In this document: positions 56,271 to 63,844 of the stretch, one piece after another
How the letters are laid out: every line of letters starts with the position of its first letter
Numbering within the stretch: position 1 is the first letter of the stretch
Origin: Actinomycetota bacterium
Lineage (GTDB): Bacteria; Actinomycetota; Acidimicrobiia; Acidimicrobiales; Ilumatobacteraceae
Length of the DNA: 64,000 nucleotides
Direction of reading: 5' to 3'
Assembly: GCA_030645495.1 (NCBI GenBank)
Contig: JAUSLV010000011.1
Location: forward strand, 1 to 64,000
Notes under the pieces: generated by a model
Seen by the model: the letters and a program-made list of their open reading frames with translations, nothing else
Database searches by the model: none
Told to the model about the DNA's origin: nothing
Translations under genes and position numbers: made by a program

Positions 56271-58427
56271 TCACTTGATCAGCGGATCGCGGGGAAGGCC
56301 GAGGATGTGCTCGCCGATCTGGTTGCGCTTGATCTCCGACGTGCCGCCGGCGATCGACAGACCGCGGTGGCTCATCGCCAGTAGGCCGGCCACCTCGCCC
56401 TGGCCGTCCAAGAACGCAGTGTCCGGGCCAGCGAGTGCCGTGGCCATGCCGGCCGCATCGTGACCCAATTCGGACAGCACCAGCTTGGTGATCGCGCCTT
56501 CGGGGCCGGGGCCGCCACCCGACACGGCGCGGCTGGCGGTGCGCAGGTTCATCATGCCCATCGCGTACTGGGTGGCGATGTAGCGGCCGACGCGGCCGGC
56601 GCCGCCGGGCAGCCGCTCGGGGGCACCGTCGAGCAGGCCCACCAGCGTGCCGGCCGGCAGCGAAGCACCGCCGTCGCCACCGCCGATGCTGACGCTCTCG
56701 TTGCCGAGCGTGGCGCGGGCGACGGTCCAGCCGCCGTCGACCGGACCCACCACATCGTCGTCGGGCACGAACACGTCGTTGAAGAACACCTCGTTGAACT
56801 CCGAACCGCCGCTGGCCTGCTTCAGCGGTCGAACCTCCACGCCCTTGGCGTGCATGTCGACCACCATCATCGTGATGCCCTGGTGCTTCTTCACGTCGGG
56901 GTTGGTGCGCACCGTCATGAAGCCGAAGCTGGCGAGATGGGCGCCAGAGGTCCACACCTTCTGGCCGCTCACCAACCACCCGCCGTCGACCCGTGTGGCT
57001 TTGGTCTTCACGCCGGCCGCGTCGCTGCCGGCGTCGGGCTCGCTGAACAGCTGGCACCAGATCACGTCCTGGCGCAGCGCGGGCAGCACCCAGCGGCTGA
57101 CCTGATCGGCCGTCGCATGCTGGATGAGCGTGAGGATCACCCAGCCGGTGATGCCGTAGGCCGGCTTCTGCACGCCGGCGGCGGCGAACTCCTGCTCGAT
57201 CACGATCTGCTCGACGGCGCCGGCGGCGCGGCCCCACGGGGTGGGCCAGTGGGGCATGACGTACCCGGTTTCGATCAGCTTGGTGCGCTGCTCGGCAGCC
57301 GACTGGCCGGCGATCGACCTGGCGAACTCGCGCACTGCGTCGCGGATCGGCTCGGCCTCGGGCGGCAGTTCGATCGTCTTCGCACGACGCACGCCGGCGC
57401 GGGTGTGCGCCACGCTGTCGAGCGCGGCCTGCTGCGGGTCGGCGATGGCACCGAGGGCCGTGGCGCGGCGCAGGTACAGGTGTGCGTCGTGTTCCCACGT
57501 GTAGCCGATGCCGCCGTGCACCTGAGTGTTGAGGTTGGCGCACAGCACGGCAGCGTCGAAGGCCAGCGAGGTGGCGTTGGCCGCGGCGAACGAGAACACG
57601 GCACCGCCTGCCGCCGACGCGCGGGCGGCGTCCCACACCGCGGCCGTGGCCAGCTCGGTGGCGACGGCCATGTTCGCGCAGTGGTGCTTGACAGCCTGGT
57701 AGGTGGCGATCGGGCGACCGAACTGGATGCGCACCTTGGCGTACTCGGCGGCCATCACGGTGCAGGCGCGAGCGATGCCGGTGGCCTCGGCGGCGAGGAT
57801 CAGCCGGGCGAGATCGATGAGGGTGGAGCGCGAGCCGGCCAGCACCTCGCCCGTCGCTCCGTCGATGGCCACGCGGCCCGACTGGCGAGTGGGGTCGAGG
57901 TTGGCGGGCACGCTGACCGTGACGCCCGGGGCAGTGGTGGCCACGACAGCGACATCGTCGCCGACGCCGACGAGCACGATGTCGGCCAGTCCGGCACCCA
58001 GCGTCGTGCCGGCGTTGCCGTGCAGCACCCCGTTCTTGGCGTGCACATCACCGGCGAGGGCGATGCCGGCCTTCACCGAGCCGTCGGCCAACCCTGGCAG
58101 CAGGCGGGCCTTCTGCTCGGCCGTGCCGCAGGCGCTGATGACGGCACCGGCGATGATCGTGGGGATGAACGCACCAGGGGCCAGGCCGCGGCCCAGCTCC
58201 TCGGCGATCACGACCGCCTCCTCCAAGCCGTAGCCCGAGCCGCCGAACTCCTCGGGCAGGTGCAGGCCGAGCCAGCCGAGGCCGGCGGCTTCGCCGTAGA
58301 ACGGCGGGTTCGTTTCGGCGGCGCCGTCGAGCAGTGCCCGGGAGAAGCTGAGGGCTCTGCGCTGGGCGAGCAGGTCGGAGACCGTGTCGGCGAGTGCGCG
58401 GTGATCGTCGGTGATGGCGATGGACAT
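56271..58427 (-). CDS. Fused double acyl-CoA dehydrogenase
   Basis: A 718-residue protein made of two acyl-CoA dehydrogenase units. Residues ~1-345 match the beta-type (MSIAITDDHRALADTVSD, HGGIGYTWEHDAHLYLRRA), and ~360-718 the alpha-type (FSEPDAGSDAAGVKT, GQKVWTSG, GGTSEIKRNQIGEHILGL). Mycobacterial FadE34 (ChsE3) has this size and two-domain form and acts in sterol side-chain breakdown. The two-gene enzyme at 8868-11087 has the same parts in the reverse order. TACGGT lies 8 nt before the ATG. Confidence 0.92.
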   Translation of the reverse strand: MSIAITDDHRALADTVSDLLAQRRALSFSRALLDGAAETNPPFYGEAAGLGWLGLHLPEEFGGSGYGLEEAVVIAEELGRGLAPGAFIPTIIAGAVISACGTAEQKARLLPGLADGSVKAGIALAGDVHAKNGVLHGNAGTTLGAGLADIVLVGVGDDVAVVATTAPGVTVSVPANLDPTRQSGRVAIDGATGEVLAGSRSTLIDLARLILAAEATGIARACTVMAAEYAKVRIQFGRPIATYQAVKHHCANMAVATELATAAVWDAARASAAGGAVFSFAAANATSLAFDAAVLCANLNTQVHGGIGYTWEHDAHLYLRRATALGAIADPQQAALDSVAHTRAGVRRAKTIELPPEAEPIRDAVREFARSIAGQSAAEQRTKLIETGYVMPHWPTPWGRAAGAVEQIVIEQEFAAAGVQKPAYGITGWVILTLIQHATADQVSRWVLPALRQDVIWCQLFSEPDAGSDAAGVKTKATRVDGGWLVSGQKVWTSGAHLASFGFMTVRTNPDVKKHQGITMMVVDMHAKGVEVRPLKQASGGSEFNEVFFNDVFVPDDDVVGPVDGGWTVARATLGNESVSIGGGDGGASLPAGTLVGLLDGAPERLPGGAGRVGRYIATQYAMGMMNLRTASRAVSGGGPGPEGAITKLVLSELGHDAAGMATALAGPDTAFLDGQGEVAGLLAMSHRGLSIAGGTSEIKRNQIGEHILGLPRDPLIK

Positions 58428-58435
58428 AAGAGTGC

Positions 58436-58441
58436 ACCGTA
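58436..58441 (-). promoter_or_regulatory. Candidate leaderless -10 box of the fused acyl-CoA dehydrogenase
   Basis: TACGGT, 8 nt before ATG 58427 on the minus strand. Confidence 0.45.
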
Positions 58442-58499
58442 CTCGCCGGAGGTCTCCGGGCCAGAAGCGGGATCACCGGGTTACTGCACGGCGGGTACC

Positions 58500-59501
58500 T
58501 CAGGGCCGAAGGGCGAGAGTCCGGTCGAGTTCGTCGAGCAGGATCGGCACTTCCGCCAGCGCGCGGAGCGCGTCGTTGAGGTGCGTACAGCCGTTCGTGC
58601 GCCCCAGACGCTCGAGCACAGTGAGGCGAAGGTCGGCCAGCGGGGTGCCGACCAGCGAGCTGGCCGAGTACTTGGCCGACGGGCACTCGAGGAACGGCAG
58701 CACGCGTGGGTCGGCCGTGACCGACTGCAACGTGAGCGTCTCGGCATCGGCCGTTGCCTCCAGGCGGTACTCGTGCACGGCGATCCGATCGAGCTCGGGG
58801 TCGCCGGCGGTGTCCTGGAACGCCGAGTCGATCGTGATCGTGTCGCCGTCGCGCCACACGTCGATGCGGCGGGCCCGGCGCATCGACAGTGGCGGCAAGG
58901 TGGGGAGAACGTGCCAGCCGTGCGGGTCGTCGGGGTTGATCAGCGAGCCGACCTGCTGCACGCGGTGGGTCGCTTCGCCCGATCGATGCTCGACCAGCGA
59001 CGTGCTGCCCGGGGCGAAGCCGATGCAGATGCCCTCCATCTCCATGCGCCGGCGCTGATCCGCGGGCGGCAAGAGCTCGGGCCAGCGCGTGACCACGAAA
59101 CCGGCGATCAGGCTGCAGCCGGAGATGTCGTCGAGCAGCAGGTAGAGCGGAGTGCCGGCAGCGCGTTCGCCGGGCAGCGCGTGGTCGAGCGCGGCGCGTA
59201 GGTGGCCGCCGCCCTGGCACCCGACGAGCTGTTCGATGTTGTTTCGCTCGGGCAAGGAGCTGATGGAGACGATCTTGCGGCCGGGGGCGATGCCCACGCT
59301 GGCGCTGGCGCGCCCGACGACGATGGGCGCCTGCTGAGGATCACGGGTGACGGCGTCGCGAGCGTTGCCATCCAGCTGCAGCAGACTGCCGACGCCCTCT
59401 GGCCACAGCATGTCGACCGTGCTGGTGCGGCGCAGGGAGCGTGCTGGACGCAAGGGTGCTGGCCCGGCCGGTCCGGCAACTGCTTGCTCAGGATCGCTCA
59501 T
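58500..59501 (-). CDS. DUF2889-family protein, paralog 2
   Basis: A 333-residue homologue of the protein at 2365, sharing RRTSTVDM, LLLDDISGCSLIAGF, the pattern ADPRVLPFLECPSA and CTHLNDALRAL near the C terminus. It has no signal or membrane segment. Its function is unknown. It is transcribed away from the crotonase at 59592, while paralog 1 is upstream of a crotonase on the same strand. The ATG at 59501 lies 7 nt after TACGTT. The upstream frame to 60440 is antisense to the crotonase. Confidence 0.75.
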   Translation of the reverse strand: MSDPEQAVAGPAGPAPLRPARSLRRTSTVDMLWPEGVGSLLQLDGNARDAVTRDPQQAPIVVGRASASVGIAPGRKIVSISSLPERNNIEQLVGCQGGGHLRAALDHALPGERAAGTPLYLLLDDISGCSLIAGFVVTRWPELLPPADQRRRMEMEGICIGFAPGSTSLVEHRSGEATHRVQQVGSLINPDDPHGWHVLPTLPPLSMRRARRIDVWRDGDTITIDSAFQDTAGDPELDRIAVHEYRLEATADAETLTLQSVTADPRVLPFLECPSAKYSASSLVGTPLADLRLTVLERLGRTNGCTHLNDALRALAEVPILLDELDRTLALRP

Positions 59502-59508
59502 CCACTGC

Positions 59509-59514
59509 AACGTA
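59509..59514 (-). promoter_or_regulatory. Candidate leaderless -10 box of DUF2889 paralog 2
   Basis: TACGTT, 7 nt before ATG 59501 on the minus strand. Confidence 0.5.
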
Positions 59515-59578
59515 AACCCATGGTCCGCCCTGCACCAATCCGTACCCTCTTTTCCTTTCCCTGCGCGCCACGACTCCG

Positions 59579-59584
59579 TAGAGT
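59579..59584 (+). promoter_or_regulatory. Candidate leaderless -10 box of crotonase 3
   Basis: TAGAGT, 7 nt before ATG 59592. Confidence 0.5.
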
Positions 59585-59591
59585 TCCTCGA

Positions 59592-60428
59592 ATGGCCGAT
59601 GACACCGACACCGACACCCCCACCGCACCCGTGATCCTCACCGAAGTGGTCGAGCGGATCGGCATCATCACGCTGAACCGGCCCGAGCGGCGCAATGCGC
59701 TGAACGGCGAGTTGATGGGTGCGTTGCACGACGCGGTGCGACAGATGGCCGACGACCCGGACGTGAAGGTGGTGGTCCTCACCGGCGCGCCGCCCGAGGG
59801 TGGGCATGGCGGGTTCTGTTCCGGCGGCGACGTGAAGGGTGGCGGGCGTGGGGCGCCCGGCAGCGAGAAGGGTGTGCCTCGCGACGCGCTGGAGGGCGAC
59901 CTGGCCCGGCACGACGAGCATGCCTCGATGCTGTTGCACCAGATGCCCAAACCCACGATCGCGATGATCGGGGGCCCTGCCGTGGGCGCCGGGTTCAGCT
60001 TGGCTGCGGCCTGCGACCTGCGCTTCGCCAGCGACGATGCGGTGTTCGCCGCCAACTTCATGCCCAACGGCCTCGCGGGCGACTACGGCGGCACCTTCCT
60101 GTGGACCGAGATCGTCGGCACGGCGCGCGCTCGTCAGTTGTACCTGTTGAACGACAAGGTGTCGGCGGCCGATGCGCTGGCGTGGGGGATGGTGCACGCG
60201 GTGCTGCCGCCCGAGCAGTTGCGCGGCTACACGCTCGACGTCGCCCGCCGTCTGCTGCGCACGCCGGCCGAGCTGATGGCGCTGGTGAAGGACAACCTCA
60301 ACGAGGCCGAGCAGGACAGTGCACGGCGCCGCTTCCTGCTGGCCAACGAGGCGCACAACCAAGGTGAGGCGGCCCGCAAGATGGCCGCGCGGATGGCTGC
60401 CAAGCAAGCACAGCAGGTGCAGCAGTAG
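59592..60428 (+). CDS. Enoyl-CoA hydratase/isomerase family protein (crotonase 3)
   Basis: A 278-residue crotonase. It has LNRPERRNALNGELM, the oxyanion segment GGFCSGGDVKGGG near residue 76 and GGPAVGAGFSLAAACDLRF near 128. At the two catalytic Glu positions it reads Phe (NFMPNGLAGDYGGT) and Gln (ARARQLYLLND), so water addition by the standard mechanism is unlikely. The C terminus is Ala/Lys/Gln rich. It lies 78 bp upstream of the CaiB gene and may be cotranscribed with it. Confidence 0.9.
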   Translation: MADDTDTDTPTAPVILTEVVERIGIITLNRPERRNALNGELMGALHDAVRQMADDPDVKVVVLTGAPPEGGHGGFCSGGDVKGGGRGAPGSEKGVPRDALEGDLARHDEHASMLLHQMPKPTIAMIGGPAVGAGFSLAAACDLRFASDDAVFAANFMPNGLAGDYGGTFLWTEIVGTARARQLYLLNDKVSAADALAWGMVHAVLPPEQLRGYTLDVARRLLRTPAELMALVKDNLNEAEQDSARRRFLLANEAHNQGEAARKMAARMAAKQAQQVQQ

Positions 60429-60453
60429 GACGGGGCGCACCTATCACGAAATA

Positions 60454-60459
60454 TAGAGT
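60454..60459 (+). promoter_or_regulatory. Candidate -10 box of the CaiB gene
   Basis: TAGAGT in an AT-rich patch (CGAAATATAGAGTACGG) about 50 bp before ATG 60507. The start also has an AGAGGGGG ribosome binding site, so this mRNA would have a leader. Confidence 0.45.
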
Positions 60460-60506
60460 ACGGTTTTCAAACGTTCGTCGGAACAGAGCCAGAGGGGGCC
60501 CATTCC

Positions 60507-62948
60507 ATGTTGCCGTTCGAGGGTCTGCGCGTCATCGACATCTCACCGAACCGGGTCGGGGCCCAGGTGAGCCAGCTGTTCGCCGACTTCGGCGCAGACG
60601 TGATCCAGATCGAGCCCCCCGGCGGGGCGAGCATCCGCCATTCGGCCGCCTACCCGTTCTGGGGTCGCGGCAAGCGCAGCGTCCAACTCGACCTGCACCA
60701 GCACGCCGACCGCGACATCGTGCGCGACCTGGCCCGCCAGGCCGACATCCTCATCGAGACTCAACAGACCGGCGTGCTCGACGGTTTCGGCCTCGGCTAC
60801 TCGGATCTCAGCGCGCTCAACCCGCGTCTGATCTACACCTCGATCACCGGGTTCGGTCGCCAGGGGCCGTACGCGCACACAGCCGGCTACGAGGGCATCG
60901 TGGATGCGAAGCTAGGGGTGTTCAAGGTCTTCGAGCGGATGACGCCGCAGACCGCGCCGCCGTTCGTGACGGTGCCATTCGCCGGGTTCTCGGCCACCCA
61001 GGTCGCGATTCATGGCACGCTCGCAGCCCTTATCGAGCGCGAACGCAGTGGCCTCGGGCAATGGGTGGAGACGAACCTGGCACACGCGTTCTTGTCGCTC
61101 GACACGTGGGCCTGGTTCGAGGATCTGATCTGGAATCGGTGGCCCGATGCCTTCAAGGTCAGCTCGTCCTACGACGACCAGGGCCGCCCGATGAGCCCGC
61201 TCACGTTCATGCTGATGATCTGCCTCACCAAGGACGGCCGCTGGCTGCAGTTCGCTTCCGTGGCCCCGCACCTCTACGCCGCGCTGATGAAGGCGCTCGG
61301 CCTCGACTGGATGTTCACCGACCCCGAGTGGGCCGGGCTGCCGGTGTTCGGCGAGAACGCCGACAAGCGGTTCGAGCTGTGGACGCGCATGTTGGAGGCA
61401 GCGCGTAGCAAGACGCTGGCGGAGTGGAACGCGATCTTCGACGCCGACCCGAACGTGTTCGCCGAGCAGTTCCGCAACGGCCCCGGGGCGCTCGAGCACC
61501 CGCAGCTGATCCACGACGGGTTCACGGTCGACCTCCACGACACCGAGCGGGGCGCGGTGCGTCAGCCCGCAGCGCTGGTGAAGGCGTCGCGCACCCCTGC
61601 CGTGCTGAAGTCGGCGCCGCTGCTCGACGAGCACCGCGCCGAGATCCTCGAGCTCGCCGCGCAGCCGGCCCCGGCCATCGCAACCGTGGAGAGCACGAAC
61701 AGCGGGCTGCCGCTGGCAGGTGTCACGGTCCTCGAGCTGGCGACACTGTTCGCCGGCCCGCACGGCGCAACGATGCTCACCGACCTCGGTGCCCGGGTCA
61801 TCAAGATCGAGCCCTTGGCCGGCGACCGGATTCGCAACATCATCCCGTTCCCCGAGTCGGGCGGAGCGAAGGTGATGCAGGGCAAGGAGAGCCTGGCGAT
61901 CGACCTGTCCACCGACGAGGGCAAGGCCATCGTCCGCGAGATCGCCTCGAAGGTCGACGTCGTGATGCAGGGCTATCGCGCCGGCGCGATGCGCAAGATG
62001 GGCCTCGACTACGAGAGCATCAAGGCCACCAACCCGAACGTGATCTACGTGAATGCACCGGGTTACGGCGTCGACGGGCCGTACGGCGCGCGGCCGGCCT
62101 ACGCCCCCAGCATCGGCGCAGCGACGGGGTTGCCGTTGGCGAATGTCGGCGACACGGTGCCCGAGTCGGCCGATCTCACCATGCCGCAGATCCAGGACTC
62201 TGCTCGCCGCTTGTCCGCGGCGGGCACGATGTCGAACGCCCAGGCCGATGGCATTGCCGCCCTCGGCGTCGCGTCGGCGATCTTGTTCGGCCTTGCCGCT
62301 CGTCAGCGCGGCGGTGGAGGCCAGGAACTGTTCTCCTCGATGCTCAACACCGGCGCCCACGCGATGTCGGCGCAGGCGGTCACCTACGACGGCGCGCCGA
62401 AGGAGCCTGCCGCCGATCAGGGGTTGCGCGGCCTCGGTTCGCTGTATCGGATCTACGACGCGAAGGAGGGCTATGTGTTCCTCGCGGCGATGACGCCCGG
62501 CGACTGGGAGCGCCTCGCGCGGGCACTCACGCCCTTCGCCGACCTCAGCGGTGACGAGCGCTTCCGCACCCACGCCGGCCGGAGTGCGCACCCGAAGGAA
62601 CTGATCGAGATCCTGTCTGGCGTCTTCGCGAAGAAGACAGCGGCCGAGTGGGAGGCAGAACTGCTGCCCCGCGGTATCGGCTGCGTCGAGCTGAACCTGG
62701 AGAGCATCGAACGCAAGCTGAACGATCCGGCGTTCGGTGTCGCCAGCGGATATCTCGCCACGGTCACGCACCCGATCTTCGACGAACACGAGCGCATCGC
62801 TCCGTACGTGCGCTTCTCGCGCTCGCTCACGCAGGCGCTGCCGGGTGTGCTCGCCGGTCAGCACACCGACGCGCTGCTGGCCGAGTTCAACGGCAAGTCG
62901 CCGGCCGAGATCGACGACCTCGCGGCGCGCAGCGTCGTCGGCCGCTGA
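60507..62948 (+). CDS. Two-domain CaiB/BaiF CoA-transferase family protein
   Basis: An 813-residue protein with two class III CoA-transferase units (about 1-390 and 405-813). The first begins LPFEGLRVIDISPNRVGAQ, the second LPLAGVTVLELATLFAGPHG. The Asp that forms the acyl intermediate appears present in the second unit (NAQADGIAALGVASA) but is absent from the matching segment of the first (VPFAGFSATQVA). CaiB enzymes move CoA between acids. Separate CaiB proteins are about 400 residues; fused forms are known in actinobacteria. AGAGGGGG precedes the ATG. Confidence 0.92.
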   Translation: MLPFEGLRVIDISPNRVGAQVSQLFADFGADVIQIEPPGGASIRHSAAYPFWGRGKRSVQLDLHQHADRDIVRDLARQADILIETQQTGVLDGFGLGYSDLSALNPRLIYTSITGFGRQGPYAHTAGYEGIVDAKLGVFKVFERMTPQTAPPFVTVPFAGFSATQVAIHGTLAALIERERSGLGQWVETNLAHAFLSLDTWAWFEDLIWNRWPDAFKVSSSYDDQGRPMSPLTFMLMICLTKDGRWLQFASVAPHLYAALMKALGLDWMFTDPEWAGLPVFGENADKRFELWTRMLEAARSKTLAEWNAIFDADPNVFAEQFRNGPGALEHPQLIHDGFTVDLHDTERGAVRQPAALVKASRTPAVLKSAPLLDEHRAEILELAAQPAPAIATVESTNSGLPLAGVTVLELATLFAGPHGATMLTDLGARVIKIEPLAGDRIRNIIPFPESGGAKVMQGKESLAIDLSTDEGKAIVREIASKVDVVMQGYRAGAMRKMGLDYESIKATNPNVIYVNAPGYGVDGPYGARPAYAPSIGAATGLPLANVGDTVPESADLTMPQIQDSARRLSAAGTMSNAQADGIAALGVASAILFGLAARQRGGGGQELFSSMLNTGAHAMSAQAVTYDGAPKEPAADQGLRGLGSLYRIYDAKEGYVFLAAMTPGDWERLARALTPFADLSGDERFRTHAGRSAHPKELIEILSGVFAKKTAAEWEAELLPRGIGCVELNLESIERKLNDPAFGVASGYLATVTHPIFDEHERIAPYVRFSRSLTQALPGVLAGQHTDALLAEFNGKSPAEIDDLAARSVVGR

Positions 62949-62960
62949 CGCGCGCCGGGT

Positions 62961-62966
62961 TACGCT
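62961..62966 (+). promoter_or_regulatory. Candidate leaderless -10 box
   Basis: TACGCT, 7 nt before ATG 62974, beginning 12 bp after the CaiB stop. Confidence 0.45.
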
Positions 62967-62973
62967 CGCCCGC

Positions 62974-63525
62974 ATGCACGACCTCGCCGCACGTATCGAC
63001 CGCCTCGAATCGATCGACGCGATTCGGCAGCTGGTCAGCTACTACGGAATGTGCATCGACCGCCGCGACATGGACGCGTTGACGAAGCTGTTCGTGCCCG
63101 AGGTGCGCGTGTCGCGCACCGAGAGCGGCCACGAAGCGCTGCGTGCCCTGCTGGATTCGCAGATGTACCAGTTCACCACCAGCATCCACTTCGTGGGCAA
63201 CCACGTGATCGACTTCATCGACACCGACCATGCCGAGGGCAAGCAGTACTCGAAGGTCGAGCACGAGTACGGCGACCAGTGGGTGATGATGGGCATCGAG
63301 TACTGGGATCGCTACGAACGCCGCGATGGCAGGTGGCTGTTCACCGGCCGCCAGGTGAGGAGCTTCTACGCGTGCGACATCATGGAGCGGCCGAACGGCC
63401 CCAACAAGGTGCGGTGGAACGTCAGCGGCCCGGCCGAGGTGCCGATGCGGTACGACACGTGGCAGGCGTTCTGGGCTGACGAGCAGGCCAGGCAGAAGGC
63501 AAGCGAGTACCTGCTGCAGAGGTGA
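62974..63525 (+). CDS. SnoaL/NTF2-like protein
   Basis: A 183-residue NTF2-like protein. It begins with the helix MHDLAARIDRLESIDAIRQLVSYYGMCIDRRD, followed by ALTKLFVPEVRVSRTE and the strand segment EYWDRYERRDGRWLFTGRQVRSFY. The Asp and Tyr of the N-terminal helix end and the fold layout match SnoaL-like dehydratases and isomerases such as those of steroid and bile acid pathways. The substrate is unknown. It follows the CaiB gene by 25 bp; its own leaderless-type start suggests some independent expression. Confidence 0.85.
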   Translation: MHDLAARIDRLESIDAIRQLVSYYGMCIDRRDMDALTKLFVPEVRVSRTESGHEALRALLDSQMYQFTTSIHFVGNHVIDFIDTDHAEGKQYSKVEHEYGDQWVMMGIEYWDRYERRDGRWLFTGRQVRSFYACDIMERPNGPNKVRWNVSGPAEVPMRYDTWQAFWADEQARQKASEYLLQR

Positions 63526-63540
63526 CGCAGCGAACCGGAT

Positions 63541-63596
63541 TGGTTTGAAACCACGCCGGTCGGGGAACACCCGGGTTGTCAAGATCCACGACAACC
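63541..63596. promoter_or_regulatory. Two inverted repeats upstream of the small membrane gene
   Basis: TGGTTT-G-AAACCA at 63541-63553 is a perfect palindrome. GGTTGTC (63574-63580) and GACAACC (63590-63596) form a second with a 9-nt spacer. One may terminate the upstream gene, the other regulate the next. Confidence 0.5.
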
Positions 63597-63609
63597 AAAG
63601 GGGTTTGCC

Positions 63610-63786
63610 ATGATTGCCATTAGTGCGATGAGTGCGTCGGTGCAGGCGGTTTTCTACCTGATTGCGGTGGTGCTGTTCGTTCTCGCCGGACTCGCCGTGT
63701 CGGTGCGGAAGATGAACCTGATCGGCTTCGGTCTGGCGTGCTTCGTGTTCGTCTTCATGTGGAACGCGTTCGCGGCCGCAGGCTGA
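63610..63786 (+). CDS. 58-residue membrane protein
   Basis: A small protein with two hydrophobic segments, about residues 11-32 (VQAVFYLIAVVLFVLAGLAV) and 37-54 (LIGFGLACFVFVFMW), joined by a short basic turn VRKMN. AAAGGGG at 63597-63603 precedes the ATG by 6 nt, supporting it as a real gene. No family recognised. The layout predicts a membrane hairpin with both ends on the same side. Confidence 0.75.
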   Translation: MIAISAMSASVQAVFYLIAVVLFVLAGLAVSVRKMNLIGFGLACFVFVFMWNAFAAAG

Positions 63787-63844
63787 CCCGCAATAGCCTC
63801 CTCCGCAGTGCACCGTGAAGGTGCGCACAGCAGGGGAGCGCGAC

